Shown: positions 1-5,354 of the stretch, piece after piece
Layout: each line of letters starts with the position of its first letter
Numbering within the stretch: position 1 is the stretch's first letter
Notes under the pieces: model-generated
What the model was told of the DNA's origin: nothing
Seen by the model: only the letters and a program-made list of their open reading frames with translations
Databases searched by the model: none
DNA from: a virus
IMG/VR virus record: IMGVR_UViG_3300042450_000021
Location: 1-33,507 of that record
Length of the DNA stretch: 33,507 bases
Direction: 5' to 3' (one strand)
Position numbers and translations under genes: made by a program

Positions 1-874
1 ATCCATATAGACAAGGTTCATGCTTCCAATGGTAGTCTTGTCTACCCATAACCATAGATGACTTCTTCCAAATCAAACATTGGCGTACTTTCCATCCTGC
101 ATCATGTGCCGCGCCCCTAAAGTTATAACCCTCACTATCGGCGTGCCAAATGTAGAACACTGCGCCAGGCTTCATTACCAAATCTGCGGTTACATAAGCA
201 TCGCGTAGGAACTGGCGAAACTGGTCATCGCCCATGCTGTCGTTTTGTATTTTTAGAGCGTCTTTTGTTTTGCCTTCATAGGCAACATTGTAAGGAGGGT
301 CTGTCAGCCACATATCTACTAATTGGCCATCGCATAGTTTTTCCATGTCCGTCAGACTGCAGGAGTCTCCACACATCAGTCGGTGCTTGCCAAGTAGATA
401 AATGTCACCCAGTTTGGTTGTTGGCTCTTCTGGTGTTGCTGGAACTGCATCTTCATCGGTCAGCCCTTCCACCACCTCTGGCTCTAGCAAGGCGGCTATC
501 TCTTTTGGGTCAAATCCTAATATATCCAATGCAAACCCGTCTGCCAATAGGTCGTTTAACTCTATGGTCAGCATCTCGTTATCCCACCCAGCATTGAGTG
601 CCAAACGATTGTCGGCAATGATGTAAGCCTTTTTTTGGGTTTCTGTTAGGTCTTTTAGTTCTATGGTGGGAACTTCTTTATGCCCTAATTTACGGGCGGC
701 CATGAGCCTGCCATGCCCTGCAATAATGCCGTTATCCCCGTCTACCAGTATTGGGTTAGTCCAGCCAAATTCCTTAATGCTTGCCGCTATCTGTGCCACT
801 TGCTCGTCAGAGTGTGTGCGGCTGTTGTTTACATAAGGGATTAGTTCTGTGACTTTCTTTTGGGTAATTTTCAC
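1..874 (-). CDS. ParB-fused DNA methyltransferase, N-terminal part (runs off window start)
   Basis: This is the first 291 codons of a site-specific DNA methyltransferase. A ParB/sulfiredoxin-like domain covers about residues 5-95 and includes GHGR at 53-56. The methyltransferase domain follows, with its catalytic DPPY at 192-195 (motif IV). Having motif IV before the SAM-binding motif is the beta-class order for N6-adenine or N4-cytosine enzymes. The SAM motif is absent here and lies in the piece at 33205-33507. The GTG start at 874 overlaps the stop of the upstream small gene (GTGA), which indicates translational coupling. The likely role is self-methylation against host restriction; the target site cannot be read. 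Family and class are clear. Confidence 0.93.
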   Translation of the reverse strand, partial: MKITQKKVTELIPYVNNSRTHSDEQVAQIAASIKEFGWTNPILVDGDNGIIAGHGRLMAARKLGHKEVPTIELKDLTETQKKAYIIADNRLALNAGWDNEMLTIELNDLLADGFALDILGFDPKEIAALLEPEVVEGLTDEDAVPATPEEPTTKLGDIYLLGKHRLMCGDSCSLTDMEKLCDGQLVDMWLTDPPYNVAYEGKTKDALKIQNDSMGDDQFRQFLRDAYVTADLVMKPGAVFYIWHADSEGYNFRGAAHDAGWKVRQCLIWKKSSMVMGRQDYHWKHEPCLYG

Positions 875-1029
875 TTCTTTGCGGTCTTAGCCGACTCCTT
901 AAATGCTTTGGCAGTAGGCGCACCCTTTGAGCCTGGCGTTCTCATCTTTTCCACGGGTTTGCCTTCAGCCTTTTGGCGCTCGATGCGTTCTTGCTTCTTG
1001 TGAATATTTGAATAAAGTCCAGTTTTCAT
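871..1029 (-). CDS. Small basic hypothetical protein (52 aa)
   Basis: The protein begins MKTGLYSNIHKKQERIERQK and is very rich in Lys and Arg, with no hydrophobic segment. It is probably a small soluble nucleic-acid-associated or disordered protein, but the function is unknown. The start ATG overlaps the stop of the upstream gene (TAATG) and its stop overlaps the GTG of the methyltransferase. This double coupling is the main evidence that it is real. Genes of this type often sit beside ParB-methyltransferases and terminases in phages; that last point is from memory. Confidence 0.7.
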   Translation of the reverse strand: MKTGLYSNIHKKQERIERQKAEGKPVEKMRTPGSKGAPTAKAFKESAKTAKK

Positions 1030-1301
1030 TAGCAGTTCCAGTTCTTTAGTGATGCTTTAGCCCGTTCCGCTGGCCCTTTAGCGTTTGCAACCACTCCAGA
1101 CATTCGAGCACAAAATGACGCTTTACGCCCTTCGTCTTTCTTTGTTTTTGGATTTGGGGCTGGTGGTTTCAAATTGGCGTTGTTCTTAGCATTGTATTCA
1201 GCACGACCTTTAGCGGTCATACCAGCGCCCTTGTCTGTCGGGTTGTAGGTCTTGCCCTTACCCGTTGTCTTATGCGCTATCGGCTTGTCGTGTTTCGTCA
1301 T
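1029..1301 (-). CDS. Conserved phage protein with FCARMSGV and C-terminal WNC signature (90 aa)
   Basis: A basic 90-residue protein with a central GMTAKGRAEYN segment, an SFCARMSGV motif and a C-terminal KNWNC. This combination recurs in small proteins encoded near terminase genes in environmental phages. No enzymatic motif is visible. The two conserved cysteines, in FCAR and WNC, could bind metal, which is inference. The reading frame overlaps the end of the upstream coiled-coil gene by about 30 bases. The family is recognised only by its pattern and the function is unknown. Confidence 0.75.
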   Translation of the reverse strand: MTKHDKPIAHKTTGKGKTYNPTDKGAGMTAKGRAEYNAKNNANLKPPAPNPKTKKDEGRKASFCARMSGVVANAKGPAERAKASLKNWNC

Positions 1302-1434
1302 CAGATTTCTCCAGTTCAGTTAGTGTCCATTGGCATTGCTGTAAAGCGCCATTGATTTGCTGTAACTCTTGTTCTAACTGCTTGCCTCTGGCAATTAGGT
1401 CTTGGATTCTCAAGTTAATTAGTTCTTTGTTCAT
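1270..1434 (-). CDS. Small coiled-coil protein (54 aa)
   Basis: The sequence MNKELINLRIQDLIARGKQ and the following residues are heptad-rich and Gln/Glu-rich, predicting a single amphipathic helix or coiled coil. A longer upstream start is possible, but the ATG at 1434 has a GGAGG site just ahead and overlaps the GroES stop (ATGA), so I prefer it. The function is unknown. Confidence 0.65.
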   Translation of the reverse strand: MNKELINLRIQDLIARGKQLEQELQQINGALQQCQWTLTELEKSDDETRQADSA

Positions 1435-1718
1435 GCTTCCTCCATTACTGCGGCAATATCTTGCCATGACATTTTTAAGTGACGCTCACCATCTAAGTTT
1501 AATTCCTCAAACTTTAAATATTCGTCTTTGTATTCTTTTGCCAATGTGCCAAACAGCACGCGGTCACCAATGTTTACGCCTTGAAGTAGCGCATCTTCAC
1601 CAGCGGCTATGACTCTGCCGATAGAGTCGGCTTCTTGCATTTGAGATAAGTCAATGTTTGACTTTAAACGAGGTTCTGGCTTGACGATGATTTTGTCGCG
1701 CAATGGTTTAATTTCCAT
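1431..1718 (-). CDS. groES: Phage GroES-type co-chaperonin (95 aa)
   Basis: The N-terminus MEIKPLRDKIIVKPEP matches the GroES/Cpn10 opening. It is followed by GRVIAAG and then GDRVLFG, the conserved barrel strands. The length of 95 is typical; E. coli GroES is 97. The segment between about residues 17 and 32, where the mobile GroEL-binding loop sits, lacks the usual GGI(V)L core (here NIDLSQM), so the loop is divergent. By analogy with T4 gp31 it would cap host GroEL to fold the phage coat protein; this role is inferred. The start ATG at 1718 follows an AGCGGAGGT site. A longer in-frame extension upstream lacks homology and is rejected. Confidence 0.88.
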   Translation of the reverse strand: MEIKPLRDKIIVKPEPRLKSNIDLSQMQEADSIGRVIAAGEDALLQGVNIGDRVLFGTLAKEYKDEYLKFEELNLDGERHLKMSWQDIAAVMEEA

Positions 1719-1932
1719 CTGCCACCTCCGCTTTAACTTTTGGCGGTCTACCCATGCGTTTAGCGCGTAAAAAGTCCCCCGCAGGGGAAAGTTCGGCAAC
1801 TGCTTTGACCGAAAACTCGCCACAAGTTTCTTGTGGGCTTCTGTTTTGGTAGGTTGGATATCTGCGGCACAAACCCAAAATTGAATTAGTGTCGCAGTAA
1901 TGCCGACAGTCCCTACAATGTTCACCAGCCAT
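1708..1932 (-). CDS. Small Cys-rich protein, possible zinc ribbon (74 aa)
   Basis: The N-terminus contains HCRDCRHYC, then CRRYP and ETCGEF. Spaced cysteines of this kind suggest a small zinc-binding fold. The C-terminus is basic with an AT-hook-like GRPPK. It may bind nucleic acid, which is inference. I chose ATG 1932, preceded by AAAGG, because the residues upstream look like read-through of the intergenic hairpin. Its stop overlaps the GroES start, so the two are co-translated. Confidence 0.68.
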   Translation of the reverse strand: MAGEHCRDCRHYCDTNSILGLCRRYPTYQNRSPQETCGEFSVKAVAELSPAGDFLRAKRMGRPPKVKAEVADGN

Positions 1933-1959
1933 ATCAACCTTTCTTGATTTGGTTAGAAG

Positions 1960-1987
1960 CCCCATTAGTCCCGACTGACTATTGGGG
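1960..1987. other. 11-bp imperfect hairpin between small genes
   Basis: The arm CCCCATTAGTC pairs with GACTATTGGGG around a six-base loop, with one mismatch in eleven. It lies between two leftward genes. Leftward there is no T tract; rightward it is followed by TTTCGCTTT. It could be an mRNA-stabilising or attenuating hairpin rather than a full terminator. Confidence 0.55.
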
Positions 1988-1994
1988 TTTCGCT

Positions 1995-2210
1995 TTAACG
2001 ATAGTGTGAGCGGTCGTGTGAATAGCAAACACCACCAGTTTTGCCAGTATTAAACTGAGCATCTTTGCCCTTTGCGTCTTCTTTACCCATAGCTACACCA
2101 CCAACAATTTTACCCATGCGTTCACCAGACATATCGCTAGATGATGCGCCTTTGGGCGGTGTTGCACCAGTGGTGCTTTTCATGCCTTTGTTTGAATCCA
2201 TTTTTCCCAT
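1995..2210 (-). CDS. Low-complexity hypothetical protein (71 aa)
   Basis: Gly-, Lys- and Met-rich, beginning MGKMDSNKGMKSTTGATPP and ending GGVCYSHDRSHYR. It appears disordered and no motif is recognised. The ATG at 2210 has AAGGAAA upstream. It is the first gene of the leftward block 1-2210, directly downstream of the candidate promoter at 2257-2284, so it may be the best-expressed gene of the block. Confidence 0.6.
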   Translation of the reverse strand: MGKMDSNKGMKSTTGATPPKGASSSDMSGERMGKIVGGVAMGKEDAKGKDAQFNTGKTGGVCYSHDRSHYR

Positions 2211-2237
2211 GATTGTTTCCTTGCAAGGTTAATCGAC

Positions 2238-2247
2238 ATTGTACAAT
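2238..2247. promoter_or_regulatory. Perfect palindrome ATTGTACAAT
   Basis: A ten-base perfect dyad between the divergent genes at 2210 and 2275, just downstream of the predicted leftward start. Its position suits a repressor site; no regulator can be assigned. Confidence 0.35.
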
Positions 2248-2256
2248 GCCTCAAAC

Positions 2257-2284
2257 ATTATAGGAGTTTTTTCTATGCCTACAA
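2257..2284 (-). promoter_or_regulatory. Candidate leftward sigma-70 promoter
   Basis: On the minus strand TTGTAG is followed after 16 bases by a perfect TATAAT (2257-2262). The start would fall near 2250, upstream of the gene starting at 2210. A perfect ten-base palindrome ATTGTACAAT (2238-2247) lies in the initially transcribed region and could be an operator. The promoter overlaps the start of the opposite-strand gene at 2275, so the two would interfere. Confidence 0.5.
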
Positions 2285-2442
2285 ACTTTAAGCTAACCCG
2301 CGAAAAAGCTGTCCACGACACACCCAAACATTATGTTGTTGAGCGTGAATTTAAAGCTGAACAGCGCAAAGTTGATGCTATTGCTAAAGAACTTAAATCA
2401 CATAAAAGCACTAGCATGGATAAAGCACACCCTAAAAGGTAG
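2275..2442 (+). CDS. Small lone plus-strand protein (55 aa)
   Basis: It starts MPTNFKLTREKAVHDTPKHY and ends in the charged stretch DKAHPKR. It is highly charged and probably helical, with no recognised family. TAGGAG lies eight bases ahead of ATG 2275, which supports this start over the in-frame ATG at 2239. It is the only likely plus-strand gene in the first 6.5 kb, flanked by a divergent promoter and a palindrome-rich intergenic block, so it is probably expressed on its own. Confidence 0.55.
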   Translation: MPTNFKLTREKAVHDTPKHYVVEREFKAEQRKVDAIAKELKSHKSTSMDKAHPKR

Positions 2443-2492
2443 TTGGTAACGCGCTCACATAAAGCAGTGGGTTCCTCAGTAAGTTGCAAAAC

Positions 2493-2519
2493 AAAAAACC
2501 ATGCGGCGCTAACCCGCAT
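2493..2519 (-). terminator. Intrinsic terminator for the leftward early operon
   Basis: Read leftward, ATGCGG, a seven-base loop and CCGCAT form a perfect six-base-pair stem, then GG and a run of six T. It lies about 190 bases beyond the HNH gene at 2712, the last gene of the leftward early operon. Confidence 0.68.
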
Positions 2520-2530
2520 TACGCACTACC

Positions 2531-2600
2531 AACACGGCTGGGGATTGATTTCTCTTTATGTTCCACGGACGTCTCGTGTACGTCAATCCCCAAGCGTGTT
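2531..2600. repeat. Long two-tier hairpin (70 bp)
   Basis: AACACG (2531-2536) pairs with CGTGTT (2595-2600). Inside it, TGGGGATTGA (2539-2548) pairs with TCAATCCCCA (2583-2592). A 2x2 internal bulge separates the two tiers. The loop holds a further CACG/CGTG pair. There is no T tract on either side, so it is not a simple terminator. Confidence 0.6.
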
Positions 2601-2711
2601 AGTGTTGAAATTCGATTCGGTCGTTTTATATACAAATGTATATGTGTATAGGAAAGCCAGAAAAATATACACTTCAACATCCTCGATTGCTGGCTTAACA
2701 TTTCAACGCCC

Positions 2712-3011
2712 CTATTTTATCCATAAACCTCGCTTTTTTAGTTCAATTAGGGTTTTCATATATGCGTTTTCCCACATGGTCTGTCTTTCTTCTTTTGATA
2801 AACACATTCCTTGGTCTAATTGGGCGTGGCATGGGTAGCACAAAGCCGCAGTGTATTCGTCAGAAGCCTTGATGCCCCGACCCTTGCCGTGTTTAGCCCA
2901 GTTGCTATGAGCCGCCTGCGTCTGACCCTCCATGCCGCAATGTTGGCAAGGCAAGTCAGCCACATTTTGTAGGTGCTTTTTGCTTCTGTAATAGTTAAAT
3001 TTAGGAATCAT
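2712..3011 (-). CDS. HNH-type endonuclease (99 aa)
   Basis: Zinc knuckles CQHC at 22-25 and CYPCH at 58-62 flank AAH (His35), an HNH-like arrangement. The layout resembles small phage nucleases near the nin region, such as Ref/DUF1364-type proteins, but the exact family is not certain. It probably nicks or cuts DNA during recombination or packaging, which is inference. The start overlaps the stop of the upstream PD-(D/E)XK gene by about 11 bases. It is the last gene of the leftward early operon. Confidence 0.75.
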   Translation of the reverse strand: MIPKFNYYRSKKHLQNVADLPCQHCGMEGQTQAAHSNWAKHGKGRGIKASDEYTAALCYPCHAQLDQGMCLSKEERQTMWENAYMKTLIELKKRGLWIK

Positions 3012-3366
3012 CTGCCCAGTTGTACCATTGGTTCATAAAGTCTTTTAAATCTTCTGCCGATTCGCCTTGCAGTTCGCACTTATCGTTTTTGATTTGCCAG
3101 AACTTTGTTACTACCATGTCCTTATCCGTATCGCCTTGGACTATTAAAACCACAAAGTTTTCTTGTTTTGCTAGGCTTTTTAATAGGATTTCTTGACCTT
3201 TGCTTAGTTTTTCGTTTTGTCGCTTCCACTCACCTACTAACAATTTACCCTTGCGCTCAAAAATCATGTCTAAATTGCTAGGCGTTGCGTTTGGGTTGTT
3301 TTTAAAAACCCCCTTAAATCTAAAAAAATCTAGGTGTGTGGCATAAGGGTTATGCATTAGCTTCAT
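3001..3366 (-). CDS. Putative PD-(D/E)XK nuclease (121 aa)
   Basis: Asp33 in NLDMIFE, followed by a beta-strand and GEWK with Glu46 and Lys48, matches the PD-(D/E)XK active-site pattern. A helix with GQEILLKSLA follows, as in VRR-NUC or resolvase-like folds. It lies between NinB and an HNH gene in a recombination cluster, so a structure-specific DNA nuclease role is likely. GGGGTGAT lies just ahead of the ATG at 3366. That start overlaps the ninB stop by 17 bases; ATG 3357 is an alternative. Confidence 0.68.
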   Translation of the reverse strand: MKLMHNPYATHLDFFRFKGVFKNNPNATPSNLDMIFERKGKLLVGEWKRQNEKLSKGQEILLKSLAKQENFVVLIVQGDTDKDMVVTKFWQIKNDKCELQGESAEDLKDFMNQWYNWADDS

Positions 3367-3763
3367 ATATCACCCCGTTTTCTGCACCCCAAGCGTGTAG
3401 CCATTCCACAAACTCTGAGGCTTGCTCTTTTGTAAATTTTCTTGTTTGTTGCCCAAGTTGGACAATTCCATCGCCAGACAAATTAGGAATAATTGCACCT
3501 GTTTTTATGCCGCTGTCCCTGCAAAACTGGTCAACTAATAAACGTTTCCAAGATTCTGCATCCCATTTCGAGCCTAAGTGCTGTGCCTGCTTAGATATTT
3601 CATTAATCATGGCGTGGTATTTTTCCTCTTGTTCACGGCTTTTATCTGCATCTTTAATTTCCATGCTAAGTTGCTTGCCAGCCTGTAACGCTTGAATGAC
3701 TTTAGGCCATAACCCCGTCATCAATGCTTTAGCCTGACTTTCGTTCAATAGTTGAAACTTCAT
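3350..3763 (-). CDS. ninB: NinB-family recombination protein (137 aa)
   Basis: Recognisable as NinB (lambda Orf): the KSREQEEKYHAMINEISKQ core, then SWKRLLVDQF, a QLGQQTRKFTKEQ stretch and AENGV near the end. Length is close to the 146 residues of lambda Orf. Orf binds SSB-coated DNA and helps load recombinases in place of RecFOR. Here it is next to RusA, as in lambdoid nin regions, and the phage also has ERF and an exonuclease. The start ATG at 3763 overlaps the rusA stop (ATGA). Confidence 0.9.
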   Translation of the reverse strand: MKFQLLNESQAKALMTGLWPKVIQALQAGKQLSMEIKDADKSREQEEKYHAMINEISKQAQHLGSKWDAESWKRLLVDQFCRDSGIKTGAIIPNLSGDGIVQLGQQTRKFTKEQASEFVEWLHAWGAENGVIYEANA

Positions 3764-4176
3764 CGCTCTTGCACCATTACATTTGCACCAGCAATTTCGT
3801 GATAGACCTTTGTGATTCGCGCTTCTACGATTTGGCTGTCATCAACATAAACAATTCCATTCATTGCGTCTGTAATGCTTTTATAAACGTTATCAATGTC
3901 TATGCGTTTGGGAAACTCCAAACCCGATAAACAGGCTTCCTTGCGTTTTTTAGAATATGAGGCGGGTACTGCATACCGAAGGTATAAAAAGACTGTTATA
4001 GCCCCTTTTAATGGCTCTGATGAGCCTATTGCTTGTCTGGCTTTCATTGCTACATGGGTTTCGTAGTCGATTGTCTTGGCATCGGTGTAAGTTTGGACAA
4101 ACTGACCCCTACGGGCAAAGCGTGGTCTGCTCTTGGGCACAGGATTTCCATCAACTGTGAATGTCACTATTAGCAT
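3760..4176 (-). CDS. rusA: RusA-family Holliday junction resolvase (138 aa)
   Basis: The opening GNPVPKSRPRFAR and the acidic core IDIDNVYKSITDAMNGI, then YVDDSQIV, match RusA, a dimeric metal-dependent nuclease that resolves four-way junctions. The Asp residues in IDIDN and VDDSQ are the expected metal ligands. Length is typical (about 120-140). I chose ATG 4176; a GTG one codon upstream is possible. Adjacent ninB supports a recombination cluster. Confidence 0.92.
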   Translation of the reverse strand: MLIVTFTVDGNPVPKSRPRFARRGQFVQTYTDAKTIDYETHVAMKARQAIGSSEPLKGAITVFLYLRYAVPASYSKKRKEACLSGLEFPKRIDIDNVYKSITDAMNGIVYVDDSQIVEARITKVYHEIAGANVMVQER

Positions 4177-4421
4177 CACGCAGTTCTTTCAATCGTTGGA
4201 CAATTAAGGTATGCAGAATAGGAAAATCTGACTTTAGGGCTTTGGTCATGTATCTGGCGTGGTCGATAGTTGTTGGGTTCATTGCCATCAGCGAATAGTG
4301 ATTTGCCAGATGCTCCACAAAGGTCACCTGTCCGTTGTAGGGCTTGAGTTGCGATAGCCAAGGACACGGGGTAGCCTTCTCTGATTCGGTCGAGGTGGGC
4401 ATGGGCTTCAGTTTTGTTCAC
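4151..4421 (-). CDS. Small hypothetical protein, possibly frameshifted (two overlapping frames)
   Basis: Two frames overlap here. Frame A (GTG 4421 to 4176) starts MNKTEAHAHLDRIREGYPVS and runs to QRTGDL, which resembles N-termini of small phage proteins. Its C-terminal half looks non-coding. Frame B (ATG 4402 to 4151) has an unconvincing N-terminus but a protein-like C-terminal half: FVEHLANHYSLMAMNPT, then LHTLIVQRLKELRD. A single +1 change near the GACCTTTGTG stretch would join the good half of each. The GTG start has GGAG upstream; frame B has no ribosome site. The function is unknown. It could be one frameshifted gene, two overlapping genes or a sequencing indel. Confidence 0.5.
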
Positions 4422-5349
4422 TTAGGATTCTCCATGCGGTTGCGGCACACAATGGGACTTGTCCATTTCCAATGGCTTTAAGTCTGTCCATCCTAGCGGC
4501 CACCCCATCAGCCACTCTACCCACGTTGGGTTCAATTGCCCACTGGTTGGATGTACCGATTGACTTAACATAATCTGCTTGCCTTTCGCAATCCTTCGTT
4601 GAATTGATGGGTTGCTCATGTTGCCCCTGTCCCTGTTGTCCGAGGCTTGTGGAGTTGGAAATTTCGCCGCATACGATTGAAGCGTTCTCCCTGACTGAGA
4701 TTTGGCTTTCGGGTCGTAATCCTTGGTGGGGCCTCTCTGACTTGCATCTGGTGTCGGTAAAAGTTTCTTCTTCAAGGCTTTGCGGCTGTTGCTTCCCCCA
4801 TCCAAACCCGTTGTGCATGGAGTGTGAAATTTGTCTATTCCGTTTGGCGAAAATCCATATTCTGTCCCTCTGATGGTTTGCTCCAATGTTCGCCGCTCCC
4901 AGCACTCCCCATCTCGCATCAAACCCCATTGCGGCCAAGTCTCCGAGAACTCTTCCAAGTCCCCTAGAAGTGAGCATTGGTGAGTTTTCCACAAAGACGA
5001 ATCTTGGTCGTACTTCGTGAATGATGCGTGCCATTTCTCCCCACATTCCGCTTCGCTCTCCATCAATTCCTGCGCCTTTTCCAGCGGCTGAAATGTCTTG
5101 GCATGGAAACCCACCAGATACAACGTCAACAATTCCTCGCCATGGGTGTCCGTCAAAGGTTTGTACGTCATCCCAAATCGGGAAAGGCGGGAGAAGTCCG
5201 TCATTTTGCCTGGCGCACAGTACGCTTGCGGGATACGCTTCCCACTCGACTGCACAGACTGTTCGCCATCCAAGGAGATGTCCCCCAAGTATTCCTCCAC
5301 CTGCTCCTGCAAAGAGAGCGAGTTCATTAAGGCTTTGCTGATTAACCAT
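4408..5349 (-). CDS. dcm-like: DNA cytosine-C5 methyltransferase (313 aa)
   Basis: All core m5C motifs are present. Motif I is LALFAGAGGG at about 10-19, motif IV GGFPCQ has catalytic Cys83, motif VI is ENS at 121-123, motif VIII QRDR is at 160-163, and motif X AIGNGQVP is at about 292-299. The target-recognition region lies between about 170 and 270. It methylates cytosine to 5-methylcytosine using SAM, probably as anti-restriction. The ATG at 5349 overlaps the stop of the HNH gene upstream. The natural N-terminus NELALFAGAG is preceded by MVNQQSL, which looks like a replacement start created by the HNH insertion. A second frame is fully open across the same DNA. Confidence 0.94.
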   Translation of the reverse strand: MVNQQSLNELALFAGAGGGILGGHLLGWRTVCAVEWEAYPASVLCARQNDGLLPPFPIWDDVQTFDGHPWRGIVDVVSGGFPCQDISAAGKGAGIDGERSGMWGEMARIIHEVRPRFVFVENSPMLTSRGLGRVLGDLAAMGFDARWGVLGAANIGANHQRDRIWIFAKRNRQISHSMHNGFGWGKQQPQSLEEETFTDTRCKSERPHQGLRPESQISVRENASIVCGEISNSTSLGQQGQGQHEQPINSTKDCERQADYVKSIGTSNQWAIEPNVGRVADGVAARMDRLKAIGNGQVPLCAATAWRILSEQN

Positions 5350-5354
5350 GACAT
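4422..5354 (-). CDS. Overlapping 310-codon open frame inside the m5C methyltransferase gene
   Basis: Same strand, different frame, open for 310 codons across nearly the whole methyltransferase. The product has FSRLSRFGM, SETWPQWGLMRDG, two LPTP/FPTP..AS.. segments and a C-terminal WVEWLMGWP. I recall similar sequences listed as phage proteins, but they may be alternative-frame translations of related methyltransferase genes. Candidate starts are ATG 5354 (MSWLISKALMNSL) and ATG 5327 (MNSLSLQEQ). Whether it is translated is unknown. A stop-free frame this long at moderate base composition is unusual. The methyltransferase frame is certain, so this entry is the doubtful one. Confidence 0.35.
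   Translation of the reverse strand: MSWLISKALMNSLSLQEQVEEYLGDISLDGEQSVQSSGKRIPQAYCAPGKMTDFSRLSRFGMTYKPLTDTHGEELLTLYLVGFHAKTFQPLEKAQELMESEAECGEKWHASFTKYDQDSSLWKTHQCSLLGDLEEFSETWPQWGLMRDGECWERRTLEQTIRGTEYGFSPNGIDKFHTPCTTGLDGGSNSRKALKKKLLPTPDASQRGPTKDYDPKAKSQSGRTLQSYAAKFPTPQASDNRDRGNMSNPSIQRRIAKGKQIMLSQSVHPTSGQLNPTWVEWLMGWPLGWTDLKPLEMDKSHCVPQPHGES
5299..5328 (-). repeat. Recoded duplicate of methyltransferase codons, copy 2
   Basis: Thirty bases encoding NELALFAGAG at the methyltransferase start. They match copy 1 at 5717-5746 at 10 of 10 residues but about 23 of 30 bases; every difference is synonymous. Confidence 0.85.

Larger units (their letters stand above)
2443..2711. other. Palindrome-rich non-coding block between convergent genes
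   Basis: No convincing gene in 269 bases. It contains the leftward terminator at 2493-2519, a long hairpin at 2531-2600, an ATATACA-AA-TGTATAT palindrome at 2628-2643, GTTGAAAT (2604-2611) pairing with ATTTCAAC (2700-2707), and GCCAG (2656-2660) pairing with CTGGC (2690-2694). Longer open frames across it are low quality. Confidence 0.6.

Noticed and set aside
265-626. Two plus-strand open frames opposite the ParB-fused methyltransferase
   Set aside because: Shadows of the clearly coding minus-strand frame with DPPY and ParB motifs.
2443-2838. A 131-codon plus-strand frame over the convergent intergenic block
   Set aside because: It runs through the terminator and long hairpin and then opposite the HNH gene. 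The composition is unlike the neighbours.
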